DNA of 64,000 bases, taken from the NCBI RefSeq assembly GCF_001586165.1, contig NZ_CP014608.1, positions 310,001 through 374,000 of the forward strand, written 5' to 3'. Of the stretch, positions 9,242-18,260 are shown one piece after another. This DNA comes from Obesumbacterium proteus. Lineage in GTDB: Bacteria; Pseudomonadota; Gammaproteobacteria; Enterobacterales; Enterobacteriaceae. Both the position numbers and the translations under genes were made by a program. Under the pieces are notes generated by a model. The model was given only the letters and a program-made list of their open reading frames with translations, did no database searches and was not told where the DNA came from. Every line of letters begins with the position of its first letter. Position 1 is the stretch's first letter.

Positions 9242-9874
9242 TTAAGAATTCCACTCGCGGCGAAGCGACTCATGGTGCAACGCCAGCCACTGTAATGCAA
9301 TAACCGATGCGGCATTGTCGATCACGCCCTCTTCTACCCAGCGATACGCTTGCTCACGGCTGACCACATGCACGCGAATATCTTCATGCTCTTCAGGCAG
9401 ACCGTGAATACCCGATGCCTTTGCTGCATCAATCTCGCCGACCATAATCGACAAGCGCTCGCTGGTACCGCCTGGGCTCGCCAAATAGCTCAGCACAGGC
9501 TTACAGCGTTGAACGTGGATCCCCGCTTCTTCCTGCGCCTCGCGGCGTGCGACATCTTCCACCGACTCACCGGGTTCAATCATTCCGGCCACCATTTCAA
9601 GCAGCCACGGCGTTTCACTGGAGTCATATGCCGGAATACGGATTTGCTCCACCAGCACCACTTCATCGCGTTTTGGATCGTAAGGGAGCAGCACCGCAGC
9701 ATGGCCGCGTTCAAAAACTTCACGCACAACCTCACCGCTCATGCTGCCATCAAACAGACGATGCCGAAAACGATAGCGTTCTAGCGAAAAAAAGCCGCGG
9801 TAGAGTGATTCCCGTGCAATAATTTCAACATCATTTTGACCAAACGTGACGGGTGATGATTTATTTTCGCTCAT
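9242..9874 (-). CDS. nudF: ADP-ribose diphosphatase (Nudix)
   Basis: 210 aa. Splits ADP-ribose into AMP and ribose-5-phosphate. A full Nudix box runs from G97 to I119, with REAQEEAG carrying the metal-binding glutamates. It is the first gene of the minus-strand run and diverges from tolC across a 212-218 bp intergenic region that must hold promoters for both directions. Confidence 0.95.
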   Translation of the reverse strand: MSENKSSPVTFGQNDVEIIARESLYRGFFSLERYRFRHRLFDGSMSGEVVREVFERGHAAVLLPYDPKRDEVVLVEQIRIPAYDSSETPWLLEMVAGMIEPGESVEDVARREAQEEAGIHVQRCKPVLSYLASPGGTSERLSIMVGEIDAAKASGIHGLPEEHEDIRVHVVSREQAYRWVEEGVIDNAASVIALQWLALHHESLRREWNS

Positions 9875-10092
9875 ACGGCTAAATTCCTAAATGTAGTGTG
9901 ATTATTAGCATGGATATTATTGATTTAAGGTCAAACTGAAAATACTCAATCACTTTACCCTTTATTTAGGTAAATTAAGGGGGATGGCACGTAAAGCCAC
10001 GCTCCTTAAGATACGGTCTCTGTTAGAATCGGCGGCTATATGACTTTAGTCAGCGTTACAATAGCAACTTTGCTGCACAACAAGGAATGCAA

Positions 10093-11589
10093 ATGAAGAA
10101 ACTGCTCCCCCTTCTTATTGGCCTGAGCCTTGGTGGCTTTACCACGTTAAGCCATGCAGAAAACCTGCTGCAGGTATATCAGCAAGCCAAGGAAAGCAAC
10201 CCAGATCTGCGTAAAGCTGCGGCAGATCGTGATGTGGCTTTTGAGAAGATTAATGAATCCCGCAGCCCGCTGTTACCTCAGCTCGGCTTGGGCGCAGACT
10301 ATACCTATACCAATGGGATGCGTGATAACGACAGCTTGAACTCCAATAATTACGGCGCGTCGCTACAGCTGACCCAAACTATTTTTGATATGTCTAAATG
10401 GCGTCAGCTCTCTTTGACTGAAAAACAGGCGGGTATTCAAGACGTCTCTTATCAGTCTTCAGAACAGACTTTGATGCTGAACTCTGCGACTGCTTACTTC
10501 AACGTATTGCGTGCGATTGACGCGCTGTCTTACATTGAAGCAAACAAAGAAGCGATTTATCGTCAGTTAGACCAAACCACCCAGCGTTTTAACGTAGGTC
10601 TGGTTGCTATCACCGACGTGCAGAACGCCCGCGCTCAATACGATCTCGTTTTAGCTAACGAAGTCACCGCGCGCAACGATCTGGATAACTCTCTGGAAGC
10701 ACTGCGTCAGATTACTGGTCAGTACTACGGTCAGTTGGATTCTCTGAACGTCGATCGCTTCACCACCACCAAGCCAGATAACGTCAACAGCCTGCTGCAA
10801 GAAGCTGAAAAACGTAACCTGTCATTATTGAGTGCTCGTTTGAGCCAAGACTTGGCGCGTGAACAGATTAAATACGCACAGACAGGTTATATGCCAACGC
10901 TGGATCTGACCGCATCTTCTGGCGTGAGCAACACAGATTACAACAGCTTGTCCAATAGCCAAAAAGCCCAGAACTCAAACGGCGCTAGCAGCTATCAGGG
11001 CCAGAACACCATTGGTTTGCAGTTTAATCTGCCGTTGTACTCTGGCGGAGCGACTAACTCTCAGGTTCAACAAGCGCAATACAACTTTGTTGGCGCCAGT
11101 GAATCTCTGGAAAGCGCACACCGTAGCGTAGTTCAAAACGTTCGTTCTTCCTTTAACAACATCTCTGCGTCTATCAGCGGTGTTGAAGCTTATCGTCAGG
11201 CTGTGATTTCTGCGCAAAGCTCTTTGGAAGCAACCGAGGCGGGTTATCAGGTGGGGACTCGTACCATCGTTGACGTGCTGAACGCGACCACTACGCTGTA
11301 CAGCGCCAAAGAAAGCCTGTCTAACGCACGTTATGATTATCTGATCAGCCAGCTCAATATTAAATATGCATTGGGTACGCTGAACCAGAACGATCTGATG
11401 GCCTTAAACGGCGGTCTGACCAAGCCTGTCTCTACCACGCCGGACATCATTGCTCCGCAGGGTAAAACTCAAGCAGCGCAGGTTAACAGCGATTACAACA
11501 CAACCGCTTCAGCCCCAGTGGCTCAACCGGCTTCAGCATCAACCACAACATCTAGCAGCAGCAAAGGCAAAAACCCTTTCCGCAACTAA
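10093..11589 (+). CDS. tolC: Outer membrane efflux channel TolC
   Basis: 498 aa from the MKKLLP start. The upstream in-frame ATG at 10087 directly abuts the AAGGA ribosome site (10082-10086), while 10093 has six bases of spacing and matches the E. coli start, so 10093 is preferred. Signal peptide ends LSHA before ENLLQVYQQA. Two OEP repeats form the trimeric outer-membrane barrel and periplasmic tunnel serving AcrAB-type pumps and type I secretion. The conserved C-terminus NPFRN is present. A strong terminator follows. Confidence 0.97.
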   Translation: MKKLLPLLIGLSLGGFTTLSHAENLLQVYQQAKESNPDLRKAAADRDVAFEKINESRSPLLPQLGLGADYTYTNGMRDNDSLNSNNYGASLQLTQTIFDMSKWRQLSLTEKQAGIQDVSYQSSEQTLMLNSATAYFNVLRAIDALSYIEANKEAIYRQLDQTTQRFNVGLVAITDVQNARAQYDLVLANEVTARNDLDNSLEALRQITGQYYGQLDSLNVDRFTTTKPDNVNSLLQEAEKRNLSLLSARLSQDLAREQIKYAQTGYMPTLDLTASSGVSNTDYNSLSNSQKAQNSNGASSYQGQNTIGLQFNLPLYSGGATNSQVQQAQYNFVGASESLESAHRSVVQNVRSSFNNISASISGVEAYRQAVISAQSSLEATEAGYQVGTRTIVDVLNATTTLYSAKESLSNARYDYLISQLNIKYALGTLNQNDLMALNGGLTKPVSTTPDIIAPQGKTQAAQVNSDYNTTASAPVAQPASASTTTSSSSKGKNPFRN

Positions 11590-11614
11590 TGTTAGACGTT
11601 TGATGTTGTTAATC

Positions 11615-11646
11615 AGAAGGGCGGATTTCCGCCCTTCTGTTTTTTT
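11615..11646 (+). terminator. tolC intrinsic terminator
   Basis: The perfect 10-bp stem AGAAGGGCGG / CCGCCCTTCT with an ATTT loop is followed by G and seven Ts. It lies 26 nt past the tolC stop and insulates the regulator gene downstream. Confidence 0.92.
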
Positions 11647-11738
11647 GTGCCATAAGCCCCTGCGAGCATCTAGCTCACGGAATTAATTCCCCTTTCTCGC
11701 TTTAATAGCTGCATATCTTTAATTGATGGATTTTATTA

Positions 11739-13694
11739 GTGCAGCTAGATACTTCTCTCGACCGTTGGATCTATTTCTTCTCTCACGGCAATCTGCCAGA
11801 GACAATGCGTCCTGCACAGCCCATTTATCAATCATGGATCCGCTGCCAAAAACTGATGCAGCCGATGCCGTGGAAGATGCCACATCGTGCCGCAGGCGCA
11901 ACGTTACGCTCTATTTGCCAACGTAAAAACGACCTACTGGTTTTAGGACAGGCTGCGCTAGAAGACGCCTACGAATATATGGAGTCTCGTCCCTGCGTTT
12001 TGCAGATCCTAGACGAAAGCAGCTGTTTGCTTTGGCAATGTGGTCATATAAAAACGCGCATGGCTCTCGCTGAGCTTGGGTTTGATATCGGCAGTTATTG
12101 GGCAGAAGGGCACATCGGCACCAACGCCCCCGCCTTAGCAATGCGCGACGGAAACCCAGTGCAGGTTCACGGTGACGAACATTTTAAGCAAGCCTTACGT
12201 GCTTGGCACTGCTGCGCAACGCCGGTCTACGACAACAGTGGTCGGCAAAGAGCGGTGATTGTCATCGCATGCCTGAATCATGACTATGCCGCCAGCGATT
12301 TGCCTTTAACATTGGCGATTGCCCGCGAGATCGGCAACTCACTGCACACCGATGCACTGCTCTCAGAAACTAATCGCCACCTTAACGAATTGTATGCTTT
12401 GCTCGACGGCGTGGAAGACGGCGTTTTAGCGTGGGATCACAACGGCTGCCTGCAATACCTTAACCATCGTGCCGCTGGCATCTTGCTCTTGGATGAGCAA
12501 AATAGCCTCGGCCGCCCACTTCCTTCATTGATAACGCTGCCTTCTCTGCTGCAACACGCCATTGAGCAACGCCTACCGCTCAACCATGTCGAGATGACGT
12601 TTGAAAGCCGTAAACAGTTCATCGCAACGCTGATAACCTTGAAACCCGTACCCGATGGCGAACACTGCGGATTCATTGCATTGCTGCATCCGCTGGATCA
12701 GCTACGGCGCTTGGTGAATCATCAGCTCGGCAAAGTCAGTCAAACCTTTGAGCAAATGCCTGCGGCATCGCTAGATATGCGGCGGTTACTGCGATATGGA
12801 CGCCAAGCTGCACGGGGCCAGCACCCTATTTTGCTGCAGGGTGAGGAAGGCGTCGGTAAAGAGTTGTTAGCGCAGGCGATTCATAATGCCAGCGAACGGG
12901 CAAACGGCTCATACATCGCGATAAACTGCCAAACGCTGGTTGAAGGCCAATTTGCCAAAGAACTGCTCGGCAGCGATGCCACCGAAACCGATTCGGGTTT
13001 ACCCAGCAAATTTGAGCTGGCAAACGGCGGCACACTGTATCTGGAGCAAATTGAATATTTGCCACCCGAAATGCAGTCAGCGCTGCTACAAATCATCAAA
13101 ACCGGCGTTCTCATGCGACAGAACTCCAGCCGCGTGATTCCGGTCGACGTTCGAATCATTGCTGCAACCGGTGCTAATTTACCGCTGTTGGTAAAACAGG
13201 GGCGTTTTCGTCGTCAGCTGTTTTACACGCTGCAATCTTTCGAACTTCAGATCCCACCGCTTCGCCAGCGACAATCCGATATTCCTCTGCTGGTGACTCA
13301 CCATTTGAATACGTTAGGCCAGCACTTTCATTGTCGCTATCACGTTGATGAAGCCGTTCTTTTACAGTTGCGTGATTACCCTTGGCCAGGGAACGATCAG
13401 GAATTAAAGGGTGTGGTTGAGCGCGCCGCGATGATTTGTCAGCACAACCATATCCGCATGGCGGATTTACCTGAGCATTTGATGACGGAAAAGTTAGCGG
13501 TTGAACCCGAAAGTCAGTTGCTGATGCCGGTGATGTCACTGCAAGATGCCGAGCGTCAGGCAATTATCCGAGCAGCGCACGCCGCACAGGGTAAACCACA
13601 TGATATGGCGAGAATGCTGGGGATTGGACGCACTACGTTATGGCGCAAACTGAAACAGTATCAGTTGGAGATGGAACAGTTTAAGAATGAGTGA
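11739..13694 (+). CDS. dhaR: DhaR-like transcriptional regulator (GAF-PAS-AAA-Fis HTH)
   Basis: 651 aa from a GTG start (weak ribosome site; ATG at codon 23 is an alternative). N-terminal GAF-like region (about 60-205), PAS region (about 210-330), AAA+ module with Walker A GEEGVGKE (about 368-375), and a Fis-type helix-turn-helix MARMLGIGRTTLWRKL near 622-637. The GAFTGA sigma54-contact loop is absent and the Walker B region reads GGTLYLEQIEYL. These features match E. coli DhaR, the dihydroxyacetone-kinase regulator that works without sigma54. No dhaKLM genes are within 11 kb on the left or anywhere in this window, so the target is unknown. Confidence 0.82.
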   Translation: MQLDTSLDRWIYFFSHGNLPETMRPAQPIYQSWIRCQKLMQPMPWKMPHRAAGATLRSICQRKNDLLVLGQAALEDAYEYMESRPCVLQILDESSCLLWQCGHIKTRMALAELGFDIGSYWAEGHIGTNAPALAMRDGNPVQVHGDEHFKQALRAWHCCATPVYDNSGRQRAVIVIACLNHDYAASDLPLTLAIAREIGNSLHTDALLSETNRHLNELYALLDGVEDGVLAWDHNGCLQYLNHRAAGILLLDEQNSLGRPLPSLITLPSLLQHAIEQRLPLNHVEMTFESRKQFIATLITLKPVPDGEHCGFIALLHPLDQLRRLVNHQLGKVSQTFEQMPAASLDMRRLLRYGRQAARGQHPILLQGEEGVGKELLAQAIHNASERANGSYIAINCQTLVEGQFAKELLGSDATETDSGLPSKFELANGGTLYLEQIEYLPPEMQSALLQIIKTGVLMRQNSSRVIPVDVRIIAATGANLPLLVKQGRFRRQLFYTLQSFELQIPPLRQRQSDIPLLVTHHLNTLGQHFHCRYHVDEAVLLQLRDYPWPGNDQELKGVVERAAMICQHNHIRMADLPEHLMTEKLAVEPESQLLMPVMSLQDAERQAIIRAAHAAQGKPHDMARMLGIGRTTLWRKLKQYQLEMEQFKNE

Positions 13695-13708
13695 TGTGGT
13701 CAGGTTAA

Positions 13709-13746
13709 GACCCCCACCCAGCCTCCCCCTTTGCAGGGGGAGGGGC
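13709..13746. repeat. REP-like palindromic intergenic repeat, copy 2
   Basis: Begins GACCCCCACCCAGCCTCCCC and has palindrome arms CTCCCCC / GGGGGAG around TTTGCA. It matches copy 1 (2537-2573) in reverse complement. It lies in the convergent gap between dhaR and gltP and could serve as a two-way terminator-like structure. Confidence 0.6.
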
Positions 13747-13822
13747 AGATCGAGCACATTCTTAAACCTGTGAACTGTTTGCTCTGCACTCGGTAAGGAG
13801 AGAAGCAGAGCGAGTATAGTGT

Positions 13823-15127
13823 TTAGGCTTGTTCAGCTTTCACCAGCATATTTGCTTCATAATCCTTGGCTTTCTTACGATCGAACTGATGTTCCCATTT
13901 GGCAATGACCAGAACCGCTAAGGCATTACCCACCACGTTTAACGCAGTACGGGCCATATCCAAAATACGGTCAACACCGGCAATGAACGCCAAACCTTCT
14001 AGCGGGATACCCACGCTGCCGAGCGTAGCCAATAGCACTACGAACGACACGCCAGGCACACCAGCAATACCTTTAGAGGTGACCATCAGCGTCAGTACTA
14101 ATACGATCTCTTGGCCGATAGACAAATCAATGCCGTATAGCTGAGCAATGAAAATAGCCGCAATACTTTGATAAAGCGTAGAGCCATCCAGATTAAATGA
14201 ATAACCGGTCGGTACCACAAAACTAGTAATAGATTTTGGTGCGCCGTAGGCTTCCATCTTCTCAATAATTCGCGGCAATACCGTTTCAGAACTGGCGGTG
14301 GAATAAGCCAAAATCAGCTCATCTTTGAGGATCTTAATTAAGGTCCAGATGCTGAGCTTACACAGCTTGGCGACCGAGCCCAAAACGACTAATGCGAAGA
14401 AGATAATCGCAAAGTAAACCAGCACAACCAGCTTGGCGAGCGGGACTAAAGACGCAAAGCCAAAGTTCGCTACGGTTACGGAAATCAGGCCAAATACCCC
14501 GATAGGCGCGTAGCGCATAATCATATGGGTCACTTTAAACATGCTTTCCGAAACGGCTTTAAACACCTTCAGCAGTGGCTCTTTGGTCTCTTTTGGCAAT
14601 GAAGACAAACCCAGACCAAACAGTACGGAAAAGAAGATGATAGGCAAAATATCGCCTTTGGCCATCGACGCAAACAGGTTAGAAGGGATCAGCGCCAGAA
14701 TGGTCGACACCAAACTGTGTGAGCCGCTTTGCACCTGTTCAGTGGTCTTTTCGTATTGCGAAATGTCGACGGTGGCCAGCGTTGACATATCAATGCCGTG
14801 CCCCGGTTGGAAGACGTTTGCCAGCGTAATCCCCACGATAATCGCCACCGTGGTGATCACTTCAAAGTAAATAATGGTTTTAAGACCGATACGGCCCAGC
14901 TTTTTGGCGTCACCAACGCCAGCGATACCCACGATAAGTGTCGAAATCACTATCGGGATAACAATCATCTTGATCAAACGAATAAAGATATCACCAGCAG
15001 GACTCAGAATATTATTCACTAGCCAAACGCGAGATTCTTCCTGATTGTGCAAAACAGCGCCAACAATAATACCCAAAATTAATGCAGCGACGATTTGCCA
15101 AGCGAGCGTAAACTTAAATTTTTTCAT
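13823..15127 (-). CDS. gltP: Glutamate/aspartate:proton symporter
   Basis: 434 aa dicarboxylate/amino acid:cation symporter (DAACS) closely matching E. coli GltP (437 aa). Eight transmembrane helices plus two re-entrant loops are expected; the conserved AYSTASSETVLPR serine-rich loop and SFNLDGSTLYQS and GIAGVPGVSFV motifs are present. Acts in the inner membrane. In E. coli gltP also lies near acs, with nrf genes between; these are absent here. An NtrC-type site lies about 360 bp upstream of its start. Confidence 0.95.
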   Translation of the reverse strand: MKKFKFTLAWQIVAALILGIIVGAVLHNQEESRVWLVNNILSPAGDIFIRLIKMIVIPIVISTLIVGIAGVGDAKKLGRIGLKTIIYFEVITTVAIIVGITLANVFQPGHGIDMSTLATVDISQYEKTTEQVQSGSHSLVSTILALIPSNLFASMAKGDILPIIFFSVLFGLGLSSLPKETKEPLLKVFKAVSESMFKVTHMIMRYAPIGVFGLISVTVANFGFASLVPLAKLVVLVYFAIIFFALVVLGSVAKLCKLSIWTLIKILKDELILAYSTASSETVLPRIIEKMEAYGAPKSITSFVVPTGYSFNLDGSTLYQSIAAIFIAQLYGIDLSIGQEIVLVLTLMVTSKGIAGVPGVSFVVLLATLGSVGIPLEGLAFIAGVDRILDMARTALNVVGNALAVLVIAKWEHQFDRKKAKDYEANMLVKAEQA

Positions 15128-15269
15128 TCCCGAAAATGTTCCTCAATTATAATAGAGCCTACTCAGCTTCTTATATTTATCTGCAGATGTAGTTTTATAG
15201 TCTAAAGGATTTACCTCATTCCTATCACGACCTGTCCAACCGTGACCTATATTCTGTACCATTTTGCAC

Positions 15270-15287
15270 GGGCTTTCCGCAAGCCAA
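15270..15287 (-). promoter_or_regulatory. Possible sigma54-type promoter upstream of gltP
   Basis: Minus strand reads TTGGCTTGCGGAAAGCCC: GG, ten bases, GC, with a good -24 block (TTGGC) but a poor -12 block (AAAGCC in place of TTGCW). It lies about 145 bp before gltP. I list it only because an NtrC-type site lies farther upstream; it is a weak match. Confidence 0.2.
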
Positions 15288-15488
15288 TATTAGATCGGAA
15301 TGTACGCTGAAACCGCGCTGAGAGTGGCTCACGCCAAAATAGAATTACAAATAACCATTTGTTATAAAAGAAAATATTTACTTAATAAAACACAAAACAC
15401 GCGTGCATATCCGTGCGATTAATTATGCATGCGTTTTGGTATAATTTTGAGCTGAAACGAATAATTAGTCGATAGATAGCGAGATATT

Positions 15489-15507
15489 ATGCACCATCAT
15501 GGTGCAT
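15489..15507. promoter_or_regulatory. NtrC (GlnG)-type binding site, perfect 19-bp palindrome
   Basis: ATGCACCATCATGGTGCAT is a perfect palindrome with one central base. Its core TGCACC, five bases, GGTGCA agrees with the nitrogen regulator NtrC site as known from glnA. It lies in the 738-bp gltP-acs divergent region (15128-15865), about 360 bp from either start. A weaker half-match (TGCA then TTGGT) lies at 15429-15441. The remaining gap is A+T-rich with no credible gene. Confidence 0.6.
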
Positions 15508-15768
15508 GTATAGATATATTCCTACCTCATTATCTTTATGATGGAGAAAAAATAATCTCATTACCCTCCATTTTCTATTCTCTGATTATTCTAATAATAG
15601 ATTTTTCTCTTTATTTTCTTCTGTATCGATTATTAGCCGATATATTGTTACTCCACGTAATTTCATTCATTTTCTTATAATTTACCCCCACTCAATTTAC
15701 TCATCTTAGATGAGCAAATACTAAGCCCACTCTTCTCGTTATCGCCTTGCTAGATATCAATATTTTTA

Positions 15769-15788
15769 TTGCGTGATCAATCGCGCAA
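15769..15788. promoter_or_regulatory. Imperfect palindrome upstream of acs
   Basis: TTGCGTGATCAATCGCGCAA pairs eight of ten positions about its centre and lies about 80 bp before acs, where an operator would act. The spacing does not fit CRP (TGTGA, six bases, TCACA). Protein unknown. Confidence 0.3.
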
Positions 15789-15865
15789 AAAAGACACAAA
15801 TAGAGCGCGCAAAACAGATTTAACCTTATATTGACATAATATTAACATCCGCAAGGAGGATAACG

Positions 15866-17824
15866 ATGAGCCAGATCCATAAACATTCGATTCCTGCAAA
15901 CATTGCAGAACATACCCTGATTAACCCACAGATGTACCGTGAACTCTATCAACGCTCGGTTACCGACCCCGACGGTTTTTGGGCCGAGTACGGAAAAATT
16001 GTTGATTGGATGAAGCCCTATAGCAAAGTAAAAAATACTTCATTCGATCCTGGTCATGTCAGCATTCGCTGGTTTGAAGACGGCACCTTGAACTTGGCAG
16101 CGAACTGCCTCGATCGCCACCTAGAAGAACGTGGAAACCAAACGGCGATCATCTGGGAAGGTGATAACCCACAGGAAAGCAAAACCGTTACCTATCGCGA
16201 ACTGCATCACGATGTTTGTCGTTTCGGCAACGTGCTGAAAAAGCTCGGCGTGAAAAAAGGCGATGTGGTCGCCATCTATATGCCAATGGTGGTTGAAGCG
16301 GCGGTGGCGATGCTGGCCTGCGCACGTATCGGCGCCATTCATTCCGTCATTTTTGGTGGTTTCTCTCCCGAAGCCGTCGCAGGACGCATTATCGATTCCA
16401 ACTCAAAAGTGGTGATTACCGCTGATGAAGGACTGCGCGCTGGGCGCCCGATTCCACTCAAGAAAAACGTCGACGACGCACTGAAAAACCCAAATGTTAA
16501 AAGCGTTGAACACGTAGTGGTCTTCAAACGCACTGGCAAACAGGGCGAATGGAATCCAGAGCGCGATCTCTGGTGGCATGATCTGATTGAGCAGGTCGAT
16601 GCTAACTGTCCAGCCGAAGAAATGAATGCCGAAGATCCGCTATTCATTCTATATACCTCAGGTTCAACCGGTAAGCCTAAGGGCGTGCTGCATACCACCG
16701 GTGGCTATTTGGTTTATGCCGCAACCACGTTCAAATATGTCTTTGACTATCATCCTGGCGATATCTATTGGTGCACCGCCGACGTGGGTTGGGTTACAGG
16801 CCATAGCTATCTGCTGTACGGTCCGCTGGCGAACGGCGCAATTACGCTGATGTTTGAAGGTGTGCCTAACTATCCTGGCGTAAACCGCTTATCGCAGGTT
16901 GTAGATAAGCATCAGGTAAACATTCTATACACCGCACCGACGGCCATTCGTGCATTGATGGCAGAAGGTGACAAAGCGACCGAAGGCACGCAGCGCACCT
17001 CTTTGCGCATCATGGGGTCAGTGGGCGAACCTATCAATCCAGAAGCATGGGAATGGTATTTCAACAAAATCGGTAACGGTAAGTGCCCAATTATGGACAC
17101 TTGGTGGCAGACCGAAACCGGTGGTTTCATGATCACACCATTGCCGGGAGCTACCGAGCTTAAAGCAGGCTCAGCAACGCTGCCTTTCTTTGGTGTACAA
17201 CCCGCGTTGGTGGATAACAGCGGCGTGCCGCAAGAGGGTGCCTGCGAAGGCAATCTGGTGATGGTTGACTCATGGCCGGGTCAGGCTCGCACACTATTCG
17301 GCGATCACGACCGCTATGAGCAAACCTACTTCTCTACCTTTAAAGGCATGTATTTCAGCGGTGACGGCGCACGTCGAGATGAAGACGGGTATTACTGGAT
17401 CACCGGACGTGTCGATGACGTTCTTAACGTTTCAGGGCACCGCTTGGGAACGGCTGAAATTGAGTCTGCGCTTGTCTCGCATCCAAAGATCGCAGAAGCC
17501 GCGGTGGTCGGCGTTCCGCATAACATTAAAGGACAGGCGATCTACGCTTACATCACGCTCAATCACGGGGAAGAGCCAACGCCAGAGCTCTATACCGAAG
17601 TACGCAACTGGGTGCGTAAAGAGATTGGCCCGATAGCCACACCGGATATTTTGCACTGGACCGATGCACTACCTAAAACCCGTTCAGGGAAAATTATGCG
17701 CCGCATTCTACGCAAGATTGCAGCCGGTGATACCAGCAACTTGGGGGATACCTCAACGCTGGCCGATCCGGGCGTTGTCGAGAAGTTGTTAGAAGAAAAA
17801 CAATCAATGGAAGTTTCATCTTAA
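15866..17824 (+). CDS. acs: Acetyl-CoA synthetase
   Basis: 652 aa, the E. coli length. Converts acetate, ATP and CoA to acetyl-CoA through acetyl-AMP. Visible motifs: the P-loop YTSGSTGKPKGV, WWQTETGG, the YWITGRVDD hinge region and the acetylation-site lysine K609 in TRSGKIMRR. Ribosome site AAGGAGGA (about 15854-15861) is well placed. It heads the acs-yjcH-actP operon for scavenging external acetate. Confidence 0.98.
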   Translation: MSQIHKHSIPANIAEHTLINPQMYRELYQRSVTDPDGFWAEYGKIVDWMKPYSKVKNTSFDPGHVSIRWFEDGTLNLAANCLDRHLEERGNQTAIIWEGDNPQESKTVTYRELHHDVCRFGNVLKKLGVKKGDVVAIYMPMVVEAAVAMLACARIGAIHSVIFGGFSPEAVAGRIIDSNSKVVITADEGLRAGRPIPLKKNVDDALKNPNVKSVEHVVVFKRTGKQGEWNPERDLWWHDLIEQVDANCPAEEMNAEDPLFILYTSGSTGKPKGVLHTTGGYLVYAATTFKYVFDYHPGDIYWCTADVGWVTGHSYLLYGPLANGAITLMFEGVPNYPGVNRLSQVVDKHQVNILYTAPTAIRALMAEGDKATEGTQRTSLRIMGSVGEPINPEAWEWYFNKIGNGKCPIMDTWWQTETGGFMITPLPGATELKAGSATLPFFGVQPALVDNSGVPQEGACEGNLVMVDSWPGQARTLFGDHDRYEQTYFSTFKGMYFSGDGARRDEDGYYWITGRVDDVLNVSGHRLGTAEIESALVSHPKIAEAAVVGVPHNIKGQAIYAYITLNHGEEPTPELYTEVRNWVRKEIGPIATPDILHWTDALPKTRSGKIMRRILRKIAAGDTSNLGDTSTLADPGVVEKLLEEKQSMEVSS

Positions 17825-17874
17825 TTAGTCATATGACCTGTCGCCGCCTGAGCGCGGCAATGAGTTGACTTCAT

Positions 17875-17902
17875 GGGCATACCCCCTCAAAAGGTTATGC
17901 CC
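17875..17902 (+). other. Hairpin in the acs-yjcH intercistronic gap
   Basis: GGGCATA pairs with TATGCCC around a 14-nt loop, between the acs stop and yjcH. There is no adjoining T-run, so it probably stabilises or marks processing of the operon mRNA and does not end transcription. Confidence 0.45.
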
Positions 17903-17948
17903 ACGGGGCAGCTTTTATTCAATCAATGCCTTACTAGGAGTCGCTCTG

Positions 17949-18260
17949 ATGAATGATGCCATTTATCAAAGGATTGAAAATAACCCGCGCTTCAAGGAAC
18001 TGGTGCAAAAACGTGAAAGATTCGCTTGGACGCTTTCATGGATAATGATGATCCTGTATTTCGGCTTTATTCTCCTCATCGCTTTTGCGCCCGGTTGGCT
18101 AGGGACACCGATATCCGAAGGTTCTAGCGTAACGCGCGGGATCCCCATCGGCATAGGCTTGATTGTGGTTTCATTCCTACTAACCGGTGTCTATGTTATT
18201 CGGGCAAACGGCGAGTTTGATCGTCTCAACCATCAAGTCTTGCAGGAGATTGAGCAATGA
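17949..18260 (+). CDS. yjcH: DUF485 membrane protein YjcH
   Basis: 103 aa with two transmembrane segments. The start ATG at 17949 has AGGAG at 17936-17940 and matches E. coli MNDAIYQ; a longer upstream reading from 17865 has no ribosome site. It is cotranscribed with acs and actP throughout the family. It probably assists the acetate permease, though its exact role is not established. Its stop overlaps the actP start (ATGA). Confidence 0.93.
   Translation: MNDAIYQRIENNPRFKELVQKRERFAWTLSWIMMILYFGFILLIAFAPGWLGTPISEGSSVTRGIPIGIGLIVVSFLLTGVYVIRANGEFDRLNHQVLQEIEQ

Noticed and set aside
11723..11926. Alternative ATG frame (MMDFISAARYF...) at the start of the dhaR-like gene
   Set aside because: Different frame from the regulator and stops early; the regulator's similarity begins in the GTG-started frame.
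15489..15680. 63-codon hydrophobic ORF (MHHHGACIDIFL...) between gltP and acs
   Set aside because: Its start lies inside the NtrC-type palindrome, it has no good ribosome site, and its composition simply mirrors the very A+T-rich DNA.
15769..15788. CRP site before acs
   Set aside because: The half-sites are four bases apart; CRP needs six between TGTGA and TCACA.
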